From positions 1 to 46,226 of the forward strand of contig NZ_MKKH01000023.1 of NCBI RefSeq assembly GCF_001942335.1: a stretch of DNA of 46,226 nt, given 5' to 3'. The notes beneath the pieces were generated by a model. The model ran no database searches and had not been told where the DNA came from. It was given only the letters and a program-made list of their open reading frames with translations. Below are positions 27,032 to 35,404 of this stretch, piece by piece. Origin of the DNA: Cellulosimicrobium sp. CUA-896. Its GTDB lineage: Bacteria; Actinomycetota; Actinomycetes; Actinomycetales; Cellulomonadaceae. Numbering within the stretch: the first letter of the stretch is position 1; every line of letters begins with the position of its first letter. The position numbers were made by a program, and so were the translations under genes.

Positions 27032-28599
27032 TCACGCGAGGCAGCGACGCAGCGAGTCGGCGTTCGCGCGCATCATCTGGACGTAGGTGGTGACGTCGCC
27101 GTCGAACGCGTCGGAGTAGAGGGGGCAGACCTGCACGCGTTCTCCTCGGCGACCTCGGTGAGCACCGACGAGCGCGCGGCGAGGTTCGGCTCGAGGAACA
27201 CGGCGGGGACCTGGAGCGTGCGGACGGTCTGCGTGAGCTTCGCGCGCTCGGCCACGCTCGGTTCCGTCGCGGGGTTCGGGGTCACGAAGCCCGCGATCTC
27301 GACGTCGTAGGCCTTGCCGAGGTACGCGAACGCGTCGTGCGTCGTCACGAGGTGGCGTCGCGACCGGGGGATCTCGTCGATGGTCCGTTGCACGTAGGCG
27401 TCGGTCTCGTCGAGGGTGCGCAGGTAGGTCTCGGCGTTGGCGCGGTACTCCGCGGCGCCGGCGGGGTCGACCTCGATGAGCGTGTCGCGCATGATCTCGA
27501 CGTAGGCCTGCGCGTTGCGCACGTCCTGCCACAGGTGGGGGTCGATCTCGCCGTGCACGTGCTTGCCGAGGACGGCCTGCGGCAGCTGGTAGATCTGCTC
27601 ACCGGGCCGGCCGAGGAAGCCGAAGCCCTCGCCCGCCGGCACGGGTGCGAGCGCCTTGTTCGGCACCGAGATCACGGTGTCGTCGAGATCGTGCACGTGG
27701 TGGTGCCCGCCGACGTCCTCGGACGAGTCGGAGGCGACGACGATCTCCCCCGAGTCGAGCTGGACCGCCAGGTCCGCGTGGCCGCCGTCGAGCACCTCCG
27801 CGCCCTCCGTACCGGGCACCGACCACGGGTCGACCCCGACGGCGAACGTCACGGTCGCCGAGCCCACGTCGACGGGTTCGGCCTCGGGCGACGGGCGGAG
27901 CTGGGCCTCGAGAGTGAGCCGGTAGACCCCGGGCTCGGAGAACGTCCAGCTCATGTGGGTGTGCGCGCTCGTCGGCAGCGTCACGGCGTCGTCCTCGTCG
28001 AAGCCGTCGGCCGAGTCGAAGTACACCCGCGGGTTCCCGAACGTCTCCGTGAGGTAGCCGGTGAGCTGTCCCGGCCCCTCGACGTCGGTCGCGGTGAGCA
28101 GCACGTCCGACGCGCGGGTCGCGCCGTGCTCCGCGCCCGTGCCGTCGACGGCGAGGCCGAGCCAGATCGTGTCGAGGTTGACGTTCTCGACGAGCGGGAT
28201 GATCTCGGCCGCGTACTTCACGGCGGACTCCGCGAGCGAGACGTTCGGGACGCCGTCCGGGAGGTTGGCGTCGAGCATCGTGATGATGCGGTGCTCCTCC
28301 AGGAGCATGTAGTTGCTGAACGCGACGTCGGTGTAGACGACGTCGCGCACGTCTCGCAGGGACGGCTCGTAGGAGTGCGGGTCGCCGCCCTCGGGCACGA
28401 GCGACGTGACCGTCGCGCGGTCGCCGGCCACGTTGCGCGCCAGGTCGGCGAGGACGCCCGTCGTCGTGACGACGCTCAGGCCGTCCGCGGGATCGGGCTC
28501 TCCCACCGCCGGGGCGCACCCGGCGAGCGCGCCGGCGAGGCAGCCGACCAGCACGGCGCGCACGGCGCGCTCCCGACGCGGGTGTTCACGGGGTGTCAT
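27032..28599 (-). CDS. Anchored-repeat ABC transporter substrate-binding lipoprotein with internal anchor-M domain
   Basis: A hybrid metal-binding protein of about 522 residues. The lipobox is CLAGALAGC. ZnuA-like sequence (VVTTTGVLADLARNVAGDRA, then GGDPHSYEPSLRDVRDVVYT) occupies the first 120 residues and resumes near residue 335 (GEIDPHLWQDVRNAQAYVEI, then VTTHDAFAYLGKAYDVEIAG). Between them an anchor-M domain is inserted, with SAHTHMSWTFSEPGVYRLTL near residue 220 and GGHHHVHDLDDT near 305. Standard binding proteins of this family have no such insertion. A frame change near 27135 near the C-terminus makes 1568 bp. The protein then ends VQMMRANADSLRRCLA, as ZnuA-like proteins do. Confidence 0.88.
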
Positions 28600-28631
28600 G
28601 GCGGGAGCACTTTCTCGAGAGGTCGGGCCCG

Positions 28632-28679
28632 GCCCGCGGCGCCGCCACCGGAGGTGGAGGTGGAGGTGGCGCCGCGGGC
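28632..28679 (-). terminator. Intercistronic hairpin between the large surface gene and the binding-protein gene
   Basis: GCCCGCGGCGCC... pairs with GGTGGCGCCGCGGGC across a GGAGGTG repeat, with a three-base bulge. It lies in the 96-base gap and may set the ratio of the surface protein to the transporter. Confidence 0.45.
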
Positions 28680-28695
28680 GGGCGGTCGGAGGCGG

Positions 28696-31600
28696 TCAGC
28701 CGATCGGGTGCGCGCCTCGGCGTCGCCGGGACACCCCGTAGAGCACGCCGCCGGTGACGAGGAGCAGCGCCCCGAGACCGAGGGCGGACACCGGATCCGC
28801 GCCGGTGGACGCCAGCGCGGCCTTCTGCTCCGCGCTCAGCTCGCACTCCTCGCCGGAGGCGGTGCGCCCCACGTACGTGGTCTTCGTCGTCGTGCCGGAC
28901 GAGTCCCCGACGGAGAACGTGAGCGTCGCGGTGTCGGACGCGGTGCCGCCGCTCTTCAGCGGGACGGACAGCGTGAACGTCACCTTGTACACGCCGGGCT
29001 CGGTGAACGCCCAGTTGGCGTGCACGTGCTGGTTCAGCGTGACCTCGGTGCTCTTGCCGAACCCGGGCATGGTGCCGAAGAACTTCGTCCCGACGCCGCC
29101 GAAGTTCCCGGTGCCGTAGACCCCGAGCCGGCCCGGTCCGTCGACCGCGTCGAGCCGGTAGGTGACCGGCCCGGCGGCCGCCTCGACGAGCGTCGGGTGC
29201 TGCGTGTTCCAGCCGAGCCACGGCACGCCGGACTCCTGGACCTGCCCGATCGACCAGATCGTCGACCCGGCCTCGCCGAGGAACGCGAAGGCCGAGCCGG
29301 CCGGGACCTCGTCCTGCGCCGTCTCGTCGAGGCGGAACGTCAGCGAAGCGGGATCGACCCAGCTCGCCGGCTGCTTGCGGTCGTCCTTCACGGTGGCCAC
29401 GAGCTCGCCGTCCTCGACCCGCGAGCCGAAGTCGAAGTGCCCGTCGGTCACGCCGCCCGGCGCGGCCGTCCGGACCTGGCTCGTGACCGGCGTCGGGATG
29501 CACTGCTCGGGGGTCGGCGCACCGGCGCCCGCACCTCCCGAGCCGCCACCGGCCGCGTCACCACCGGCGCCGCCGCCCGGTCCGGGGGCGTCCGCGGGGG
29601 TCGCGACGAATGGCGCCCAGCCGACGAGGTCGCCGGAGGCCGAGTCGTAGATCGCAAGCTTGTGCTCGCCCGTCCCGACCGAGGTCGGGACGGTCACATC
29701 GACCGCACCACCCAGCGCCGAGGCGGTACCGGCGCTCGTGGGCTCGGAGTAGACGTACGCGACGACCTCCTGGCCGTCCGCGAGGGACGGCGACGTCGCG
29801 GTCACGTCGTCGCCCAGCGCGACCGAGGAGGCCGCGAGCTCGACGTCGCCGCGGTTGGCGTCGGTGAGCTCCGCGTCCGTGAGCGGCTCCCACGGCGGCA
29901 CGTAGGCGCCGACCCGCACGTGGTAGTCCGCGGACTCGCCGGCGATCGTCCGCCCGTCCGCCGTCTTCAGGCTGGGCGTCACGGTCAGCCGGTAGTCCCC
30001 GACAGCCGTGAAGACCCAGTTGGTGTGCACGTGCGCGTTCGCCGTGACGGGGATGGTGCCGCGTGCGGACCGCGTCGTGTCGACGTACCGGTTCACCGGG
30101 TTGCCGAACGAGTCAGTCTGGAACGTGAACACGTCGCCGGGACCCTCGACAGCGACGTCGAGCGTCACGGGGCTGCCCGGTGCCGGCGTGATCCCCGTCC
30201 CCTCGAGGCTGCCGAGGAGCCGCTCCGTGCTCCAGCCGACCCACGGCAGGTACTCCTGCTGGTCGCCGCTCTGGGTGCCGACCCAGGCCTCGGTGCCGCC
30301 GTGCTCACCGAGGAACGACCACGCCCCCTCGGCCGCCGGGAGCCGCTGCACGCCGCGCTGGTCGGCGTACGCGATGGTCACGTCGGACGGCGAGCGGTAC
30401 GCCGAGCGCGGCTCGTAGATCCGGGTGTCGTCCTTGACCGACAGCACGAGCTGCTCGCTCGCCGCGTCGTAGGTGGTCTCGAAGCCGTCGACGTGCCCGC
30501 GGTCGAGGACGAACGTGCGGTTCGGGTCGGACGGGTCCGTGCCCGGGTCGGGACCGGGGTCCGTGCCCGGGTCGGGACCGGGATCGGGGTCCGGCTGGCT
30601 CTCGCCGACCTGGAACGTGTACGTCTCCGTGTCGCTCGTCAGCTGCGTGCCGTCGGACAGCGAGCCCTTCGCGGTGACGCGCAGCGTGTAGGTGCCCTGC
30701 TCGGTAAAGCCCCAGCTCGTGTGGACGTGGGCACCGACGTCGACCGGGACCGCGTCAGGTCCGCCGTCGCCGCTGTCGAAGTGGATGCGCGGCGACCCGC
30801 CGAGCCCGCCGGCCCACGCGGAGACGCTGCCCGGGCCGTCGGCCTCGATCTCGTAGCGCAGGTCGGACGCCGTCACGCCCTCGGGCAGGCTCTTCTCGAG
30901 GCGCTCGGTGGTCCAGCCGGGCCAGGGCAGCCCCTCCGTCTGAGACGACGGCAGGACGAAGACCTCGTCGCCGGGCTCGCCGAGGAAGTCGTACCCGGCC
31001 GCGGGGACCGGCGTGGCCGCGAGCGCGGGGTCGACGGACACCGTCACGGCACCCGGGGCGCGGTCGACGGACCGGTTCGTGTGCTGCTGCGTGTCGTCGA
31101 CGACGGCCAGCGTGAGCCGCCCGGCGTCGAGGTAGAGGTTGAACAGGTCGATGTGGCCCTCGCTGAGGACGACGGGCGTCTCGTCGAGGACGGGCGCCTC
31201 CCACGGCACCTCCCGCACCTCGGGGATCACGACCGGCTCGGACGTCGCGAGCTCGGCGCCCTGCGGGTCGAGCGCGACGACGCGCCACGCGACGCCCACC
31301 ACGTTCTCGTTCGCGCGCAGGGACAGCTGGGCGTCGTCGAAGACGCTCGGGAAGAAGGGCGCGAACTCCGTCTCGTGGACCCCGCGCTGCTCCCAGCGGT
31401 ACGTGGCACCGTCGACGGCGGGCTCGAGGACCGCGTCCAGGTAGATCGTGCTGTCGAGGGCGTACCACTCGTCGAGACCCGTGATCGTCACCGTGTGCGA
31501 CGGCGGCGCCGGCCGGACGGCGAGCGTCGCCGGCTCCGACGTGCCTGCCGCGCGGTCGCCGTCGAGCAGGACGGCGCGCACGCGTGCACCGTCGTCCGCG

Positions 31601-32544
31601 AGCGAGACGACGCGCTCGTACGTGGCGCCGGTCGCGCCGTCGACCGGAACGAACTCGTCGCTCCCTGCGGCGGCGACCTCCCAGCGGTACGTCGCCAGCT
31701 CGGTCTGCGGGTCCTGCGTCGCCGTGAACGTGGCGGTCGCGCCCTCGACGTGCTCGGTCGCGTCGAGCGCGACGGACACCGAGGTCGTCACCGGCTCGGG
31801 CGCGCGCTCACCGATGCCGAAGTGGTAGGTGGCGGGGTCGCCGGTGATCGTGCCGTGCTCCGTGGTGGCGAGCGACGGCGTGACGACGAACGTGTAGTCG
31901 CCCTCGGCCGTGAAGATCCAGTTGGTGTGGACGTGGGCGTTCTGCGAGACCGGGATCGTCCCCCCGGCGGAGGTCGTCGTGTCGACGTAGCGGTTGATCG
32001 GCTCGCCGAACGACCCGTTCTGGAACGCGAAGACGTCGCCCGGGCCCTCGATGCGCACGTCGAGCGTGACCGGCTGGCCCGGCGCGGGCGTGATGCCGGT
32101 CCCCGCGAGCGTGCCCGGGAGCCGCTCGGTGCTCCACCCGACCCACGGCGCGTAGCCCTGTTCGCCGCCGCTCTGGGTGCCGAGCCACGCCTGCGTCCCG
32201 CCGTACTGGCCCAGGAAGGACCAGCCGCCGGTCGCCGGCGGCAGCGTCGCGACGAGGCGCTCGTCCTGGTAGGCGAAGGTCGTGGTCTCCGGCACGCGGT
32301 ACGCGGCGCCGGACCCGTAGATACGGGTGTCGTCCTTGACGCTCAGGACGAGCTTGCCGCTCGTGGCGTCGTACGTGGTTTCGAAACCGTCGACGTGGCC
32401 GTGCGTGAGCACGAACTCGCGGTCGGGGACCGCGGCCGCCGCGGACGGCAGGGCGCCACCGAGCACGGGGACGAGGAACGACGCGAGCAGGGCGAGCACG
32501 CCCAGGGCGGCCGTCAGCGGCCTGCTGCGGGTGGTGAGTGACAC
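28696..32544 (-). CDS. Large cell-wall anchored protein with four choice-of-anchor M domains
   Basis: An exported protein of 1282 residues. A signal peptide (LTAALGVLALLASFLVPVLG) precedes four anchor-M domains whose HxHxxW signatures fall near residues 205, 607, 840 and 1178 (NAHVHTNWIF, GAHVHTSWGF, NAHVHTNWVF, NQHVHANWAF). Ig-like modules lie between domains 1 and 2, a PDPGTDPG linker precedes domain 3, and a Gly-rich linker precedes domain 4. Domains 1 and 3 are close duplicates (both contain GHVDGFETTYDA and VKDDTRIY). The C-terminus has LASTG near residue 1246, a membrane helix and SRRRRG, so class E sortase anchoring is likely. GTG 32544 has GAGGAAG ahead. A Zur box lies upstream. Zinc capture at the wall is inferred from the repeated His motifs and the operon. 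Confidence 0.87.
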   Translation of the reverse strand: MSLTTRSRPLTAALGVLALLASFLVPVLGGALPSAAAAVPDREFVLTHGHVDGFETTYDATSGKLVLSVKDDTRIYGSGAAYRVPETTTFAYQDERLVATLPPATGGWSFLGQYGGTQAWLGTQSGGEQGYAPWVGWSTERLPGTLAGTGITPAPGQPVTLDVRIEGPGDVFAFQNGSFGEPINRYVDTTTSAGGTIPVSQNAHVHTNWIFTAEGDYTFVVTPSLATTEHGTITGDPATYHFGIGERAPEPVTTSVSVALDATEHVEGATATFTATQDPQTELATYRWEVAAAGSDEFVPVDGATGATYERVVSLADDGARVRAVLLDGDRAAGTSEPATLAVRPAPPSHTVTITGLDEWYALDSTIYLDAVLEPAVDGATYRWEQRGVHETEFAPFFPSVFDDAQLSLRANENVVGVAWRVVALDPQGAELATSEPVVIPEVREVPWEAPVLDETPVVLSEGHIDLFNLYLDAGRLTLAVVDDTQQHTNRSVDRAPGAVTVSVDPALAATPVPAAGYDFLGEPGDEVFVLPSSQTEGLPWPGWTTERLEKSLPEGVTASDLRYEIEADGPGSVSAWAGGLGGSPRIHFDSGDGGPDAVPVDVGAHVHTSWGFTEQGTYTLRVTAKGSLSDGTQLTSDTETYTFQVGESQPDPDPGPDPGTDPGPDPGTDPSDPNRTFVLDRGHVDGFETTYDAASEQLVLSVKDDTRIYEPRSAYRSPSDVTIAYADQRGVQRLPAAEGAWSFLGEHGGTEAWVGTQSGDQQEYLPWVGWSTERLLGSLEGTGITPAPGSPVTLDVAVEGPGDVFTFQTDSFGNPVNRYVDTTRSARGTIPVTANAHVHTNWVFTAVGDYRLTVTPSLKTADGRTIAGESADYHVRVGAYVPPWEPLTDAELTDANRGDVELAASSVALGDDVTATSPSLADGQEVVAYVYSEPTSAGTASALGGAVDVTVPTSVGTGEHKLAIYDSASGDLVGWAPFVATPADAPGPGGGAGGDAAGGGSGGAGAGAPTPEQCIPTPVTSQVRTAAPGGVTDGHFDFGSRVEDGELVATVKDDRKQPASWVDPASLTFRLDETAQDEVPAGSAFAFLGEAGSTIWSIGQVQESGVPWLGWNTQHPTLVEAAAGPVTYRLDAVDGPGRLGVYGTGNFGGVGTKFFGTMPGFGKSTEVTLNQHVHANWAFTEPGVYKVTFTLSVPLKSGGTASDTATLTFSVGDSSGTTTKTTYVGRTASGEECELSAEQKAALASTGADPVSALGLGALLLVTGGVLYGVSRRRRGAHPIG
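29900..30525. repeat. Duplicated anchor-M domain segment (copy in domain 3)
   Basis: This segment and about 31795-32405 encode closely similar domains 3 and 1 of the same protein, with shared runs such as WVGWSTERL and TGITPAPG. It is an internal duplication and a recombination risk. Confidence 0.75.
31795..32405. repeat. Duplicated anchor-M domain segment (copy in domain 1)
   Basis: Partner of the segment at about 29900-30525. Both encode GHVDGFETTYDA at the start and NAHVHTNW near the end. Confidence 0.75.
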
Positions 32545-32616
32545 GAGGTCTTCCTCTCTAGGCCGCACGGAGGCGGCTGCGGGGAGCCGGCGGCTCCGGA
32601 CCGGGCACGGTCGCAT

Positions 32617-32645
32617 CGGACTATATAGATCGGGAATCATTCTCA
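32617..32645 (-). promoter_or_regulatory. Promoter and Zur-type box of the surface protein/ABC operon
   Basis: CGGGAATCATTCTCA (32631-32645) matches the right part of TGAnAATnATTnTCA, and a TATATAG-type -10 (about 32617-32628, minus strand) adjoins it on the gene side. It would control the five genes from 32544 to 24254. Confidence 0.7.
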
Positions 32646-32658
32646 TCAAGTCGCCGAA

Positions 32659-32693
32659 GAGGCCGGAGGCCGCACGTGGCGGCCTCCGGCCTC
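32659..32693 (-). terminator. Terminator of the zinc-independent ribosomal protein operon
   Basis: A perfect 15-bp stem (GAGGCCGGAGGCCGC and its inverse) with a 5-base loop, 40 bases past the L36 stop codon. It separates that operon from the Zur box of the surface operon. Confidence 0.8.
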
Positions 32694-32732
32694 GTCCCCT
32701 CGCGGCGGCCGTCCGGCGCCGCGTCGCACGCC

Positions 32733-32855
32733 TCAGCCCTGGCGCGCCTTCCAGCGCGGGTTGAGCTTGTTGATGACGTACGTCTTGCCCCGGCGCCGCA
32801 CGACCTTGGCGCCGGGCTTGTCCTTGAGCGAGCGCAGCGACGCGCGGACCTTCAT
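32733..32855 (-). CDS. rpmJ: Ribosomal protein bL36, cysteine-free form
   Basis: A 40-residue protein starting [20 protein letters not shown] and ending NPRWKARQG. It matches the alternative L36 (YkgO-like) and lacks the Cys/His zinc ligands of standard L36. The start overlaps the L31 stop (ATGA). It is the last gene of the Zur-type substitute operon. Confidence 0.93.
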   Translation of the reverse strand: MKVRASLRSLKDKPGAKVVRRRGKTYVINKLNPRWKARQG

Positions 32856-33145
32856 CGCGCACCCCCGCCCTGCGTGCGCGTGCCGTAGCGCTGGCGGAAC
32901 CGCTCGACGCGGCCGGCGGTGTCCACGACGCGCTGCGTGCCCGTGTAGAACGGGTGGCTCGCGCTCGAGATCTCGACGTCGACGACGGGGTAGGTGTTGC
33001 CGTCCTCCCACTCGATCGTCTCGCGCGGCACGCCGGGCCCGCCGGGGTGGTTGCCGACGAGGGTCGACCGGGTCAGGAACGCGAAGCCCGCGGACTTGTC
33101 GCGGAACACGACCCGCCCGTACTCCGGGTGGATGTCCTTCTTCAT
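32852..33145 (-). CDS. rpmE2: Ribosomal protein bL31 type B (zinc-independent)
   Basis: A 97-residue type B L31 starting [20 protein letters not shown], with [20 protein letters not shown] near residue 60, which is characteristic of the family. It lacks the CxxC of type A. Type B L31 replaces the zinc form during starvation. It lies between S14 and L36, with a 23-base gap to S14 containing a GGAGG ribosome site. Confidence 0.95.
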   Translation of the reverse strand: MKKDIHPEYGRVVFRDKSAGFAFLTRSTLVGNHPGGPGVPRETIEWEDGNTYPVVDVEISSASHPFYTGTQRVVDTAGRVERFRQRYGTRTQGGGAR

Positions 33146-33168
33146 GGGTGTGCCTCCTCCGGCTCGAC

Positions 33169-33474
33169 CTACCAGCTCGACTTGGTGACGCCCGGCAGCT
33201 CGCCGCGGTGCGCCATCTGACGCATCCGCACGCGCGAGAGGCCGAACCTGCGCAGGTAGCCGCGGGGGCGGCCGTCGGCGACGTCGCGGTTGCGCAGGCG
33301 TGTCGCGCTCGCGTCGCGCGGCTGACGCTGCAGCTCGGTGACGGCCGCGGCCTTCTCCTCCGGCGTCGCGGTCGTCGAGGCGACGACGCGCTTGAGCTCG
33401 GCGCGTCGCTCGGCGTACCGGGCGACGACCTCGCGCCGCTGCTCGTCGCGGGCGATCTTGGACTTCTTGGCCAT
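33169..33474 (-). CDS. rpsN: Ribosomal protein uS14, long cysteine-free form
   Basis: A 101-residue S14 starting [20 protein letters not shown] and ending [12 protein letters not shown]. The long form without the CxxC pairs is the zinc-independent version. [20 protein letters not shown] near residue 70 is the conserved core. The start shares one base with the L33 stop (TGATG). Confidence 0.95.
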   Translation of the reverse strand: MAKKSKIARDEQRREVVARYAERRAELKRVVASTTATPEEKAAAVTELQRQPRDASATRLRNRDVADGRPRGYLRRFGLSRVRMRQMAHRGELPGVTKSSW

Positions 33475-33641
33475 CAGCGCTCCTCACGGAAGTCGACGTG
33501 CCGGCGCACGACGGGGTCGTACTTGCGCAGCACGAGCCGGTCGGGGTCGTTGCGACGGTTCTTGCGCGTCACGTAGGTGAACCCGGTGCCCGCGGTCGAG
33601 CGCATCTTGATGATCGGACGCAGGTCCTGGCGTGCCGCCAT
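33474..33641 (-). CDS. rpmG: Ribosomal protein bL33, cysteine-free form
   Basis: A 55-residue L33 starting [20 protein letters not shown], followed by [20 protein letters not shown]. There is no cysteine, so the zinc site of the standard form is absent. Both ends touch neighbours by one base (TGATG), so translation is coupled through L28, L33 and S14. Confidence 0.94.
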   Translation of the reverse strand: MAARQDLRPIIKMRSTAGTGFTYVTRKNRRNDPDRLVLRKYDPVVRRHVDFREER

Positions 33642-33876
33642 CAGACCTTCTCCCCCCTCGCCAGGATCTCGGCCACGACGACGTCGATCCCCTTGCGGTC
33701 GATGGTCTTGATCCCGCGTGCGCTGACGCGCAGCGTGACGTGGCGCCCGAGCGAGGCACCCAGTAGCGCTTCTTCTGGATGTTGGGGTCGAAGCGCCGCT
33801 TGGTCCGCACGTGCGAGTGCGAGACCGCGTGGCCGAACCCCGGCGAGGTGCCGAGCACCTGGCAGACGGCAGACAT
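33641..33876 (-). CDS. rpmB: Ribosomal protein bL28, first gene of the zinc-independent operon (one-base frameshift)
   Basis: Starts [20 protein letters not shown], then [15 protein letters not shown], and resumes in another frame as [19 protein letters not shown], ending EILARGEKV, a normal 78-residue L28. The span is 236 bp where 237 are needed, so one base is missing near 33758. The family is too constrained and the operon too intact for this to be decay, so it is probably a sequence error. A promoter with a Zur box lies 27 bases upstream. Confidence 0.9.
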
Positions 33877-33902
33877 GGTCGTTCCTTCCTCCGGACCCGG
33901 CG

Positions 33903-33932
33903 AGACTAGGGAGTGAGAATCGTTCTCGTCAA
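33903..33932 (-). promoter_or_regulatory. rpmB promoter with Zur-type box
   Basis: On the minus strand TTGACG (33927-33932) and TAGTCT (33903-33908) are 18 bases apart. TGAGAATCGTTCTCG (33914-33928) fills the spacer. The same site lies 66 bases before the plus-strand gene at 33995 and may control it too, with TAGGGT at 33937-33942 as its -10. Confidence 0.7.
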
Positions 33933-33994
33933 GGTGTAGGGTGCAACGCGTCCGCCCGCCCGGATCTTCCCGCGGCCAGAACTGGAGCACCCGC

Positions 33995-35185
33995 ATGACC
34001 ACCCACCACCCGGACACGACCGACACCCGTACCCCGCTGAGCGTCCTCGCGACCGTCGACCCCGTGCTGAGGGACTCCGCCGTCTTCGGCCTCGTCATGG
34101 GCTCCCCCGGCGTCGTCGTCCTGCGCCACGACATCCGCGCGAGCGAGGGAGAGCTCCGCCGGGTCGTCGTCGACGCGACCGGCGTCGTCGAGGACGAGCG
34201 CGTCCCGCTCGAGCACGCGTGCCTGTCGTGCGCGGTCCGCGAGGACGCCGTCCCCACGCTGCGCCGCCTCGCCGAGGACGGCCGCTGGGACCACCTCGTG
34301 CTCGCCCTGCCGGTCGGCGCGGAGTCGCTGCCCGTCGCGCGGGCGCTGTCGGCCGCCACCACGCCGGGCGACCTGCTCGACCGGCTGCGGCTCGCGACCG
34401 TCGTCGCCGTCGCGGACGTCGACACGCTCGAGCACGACCTCCTCGACGACGACCTCGTCGACGAGCGCGGCATCGCGCTCACGGACGACGACCAGCGCGC
34501 CGTGGGCGAGGTGCTCGCCGCCCAGCTCGAGCACGCCGACCTCGTGGTCACGACGGGCGACCTCGCGGCGTCGGCCACCGGCTCCGGCCTCGTCGACCGG
34601 CTGCGCGGCGCCGGCACACGTCGCCTCGACGGCCTGCACGCGCTCGACGCCGCCGACCTCGCACGCGGCCACCACGACGCGGCCGCCGGCGAGCGCCGCG
34701 CCCACCCGCTCGGCGCACGCGGCGCCGGCCGCCCCGCCGACGTCGAGCACCGCCCCGGCGACCGGAGCTGGACGCTCGAGCTGCGCTCGTCGCGCCCGTT
34801 CGAGCCCGAACGCCTCCTGCGCCGCATCGAGGACCTCGGCACGGGCCGCCTGCGGTCGCGCGGAGTCTTCCACGTGGCGAACCGGCCGGACTCGCTGTGC
34901 GCGTGGGACGGCGCCGGCGGCCAGCTGTGCATCGGCGAGCTCGGCACGTGGGACGACGCGACGAACGCCGAGGGGGAGACCGTCCGGCCGCACACGCGCA
35001 TCGTCATGGTGGGCTCCACGGAGCCCGACGCCGGGCCGGGGACGCAGGACGTGCGGGACCTGCTCCTCGCGGCGTTCCGCGACGTGCTCACGACGCCGGA
35101 CGAGCTCGCCGACGGCGGGCTGCGCTGGCTCGGCCGGGACGACGTGCTGGCGCCGTGGCTCGGCGCACGCTCCGACGCGCTCTGA
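33995..35185 (+). CDS. CobW/G3E-like protein lacking the P-loop
   Basis: A 396-residue protein related to G3E metal chaperones. It keeps a Cys-containing strand ([20 protein letters not shown] near residue 75) and a C-terminal CobW-like domain ([20 protein letters not shown] near 265, then [20 protein letters not shown] near 288). In place of a GxxGxGKT loop the N-terminus reads [20 protein letters not shown], and no clear NKxD is visible, so GTP hydrolysis is doubtful. ATG 33995 has GGAG seven bases ahead. GTG 33941 is an in-frame alternative. It is divergent from the substitute ribosomal operon across a Zur box, which suggests a zinc-related role. Confidence 0.8.
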   Translation: MTTHHPDTTDTRTPLSVLATVDPVLRDSAVFGLVMGSPGVVVLRHDIRASEGELRRVVVDATGVVEDERVPLEHACLSCAVREDAVPTLRRLAEDGRWDHLVLALPVGAESLPVARALSAATTPGDLLDRLRLATVVAVADVDTLEHDLLDDDLVDERGIALTDDDQRAVGEVLAAQLEHADLVVTTGDLAASATGSGLVDRLRGAGTRRLDGLHALDAADLARGHHDAAAGERRAHPLGARGAGRPADVEHRPGDRSWTLELRSSRPFEPERLLRRIEDLGTGRLRSRGVFHVANRPDSLCAWDGAGGQLCIGELGTWDDATNAEGETVRPHTRIVMVGSTEPDAGPGTQDVRDLLLAAFRDVLTTPDELADGGLRWLGRDDVLAPWLGARSDAL

Positions 35186-35235
35186 CGCCGGCCCCTCGCC
35201 GCCCTCGCGAGGGCGAACCCGGGAATGACGAACCG

Positions 35236-35290
35236 GTGGCGGTCCGCCACCAGAGCTCCCCCCAGCTGAGCTCTCGTCGCGGACCGCCAC
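35236..35290. repeat. 55-bp double hairpin between the CobW-like and YcnI genes
   Basis: GTGGCGGTCCGC (35236-35247) pairs with GCGGACCGCCAC (35279-35290), and inside it AGAGCTC pairs with GAGCTCT. It lies in the gap between convergent genes and could be a bidirectional terminator or another palindromic element. Confidence 0.6.
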
Positions 35291-35404
35291 GGTCCGGGCG
35301 CCGCCGCGTGACCCGTCGCGTCGGCGTTTCCCCCACTACCGAACGAGGGCGCGAGGCCGCGTTTCGTACGGCACCCTACAGTGACCTGCGTCACAGCTCA
35401 TGGT

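Noticed and set aside
27337..32541. A 1734-codon open frame on the plus strand opposite the binding-protein and surface-protein genes
   Set aside because: It is a shadow of GC-rich codon bias. Its translation is Arg/Val/Asp/Gly-rich without domains, while the minus strand encodes recognisable proteins with signal peptides and anchors.
33825..33850. GGCCGAACCCCGGCG in L28 as a repeat copy
   Set aside because: It encodes the conserved SPGFGHAVS of L28 and lacks the rest of the element.
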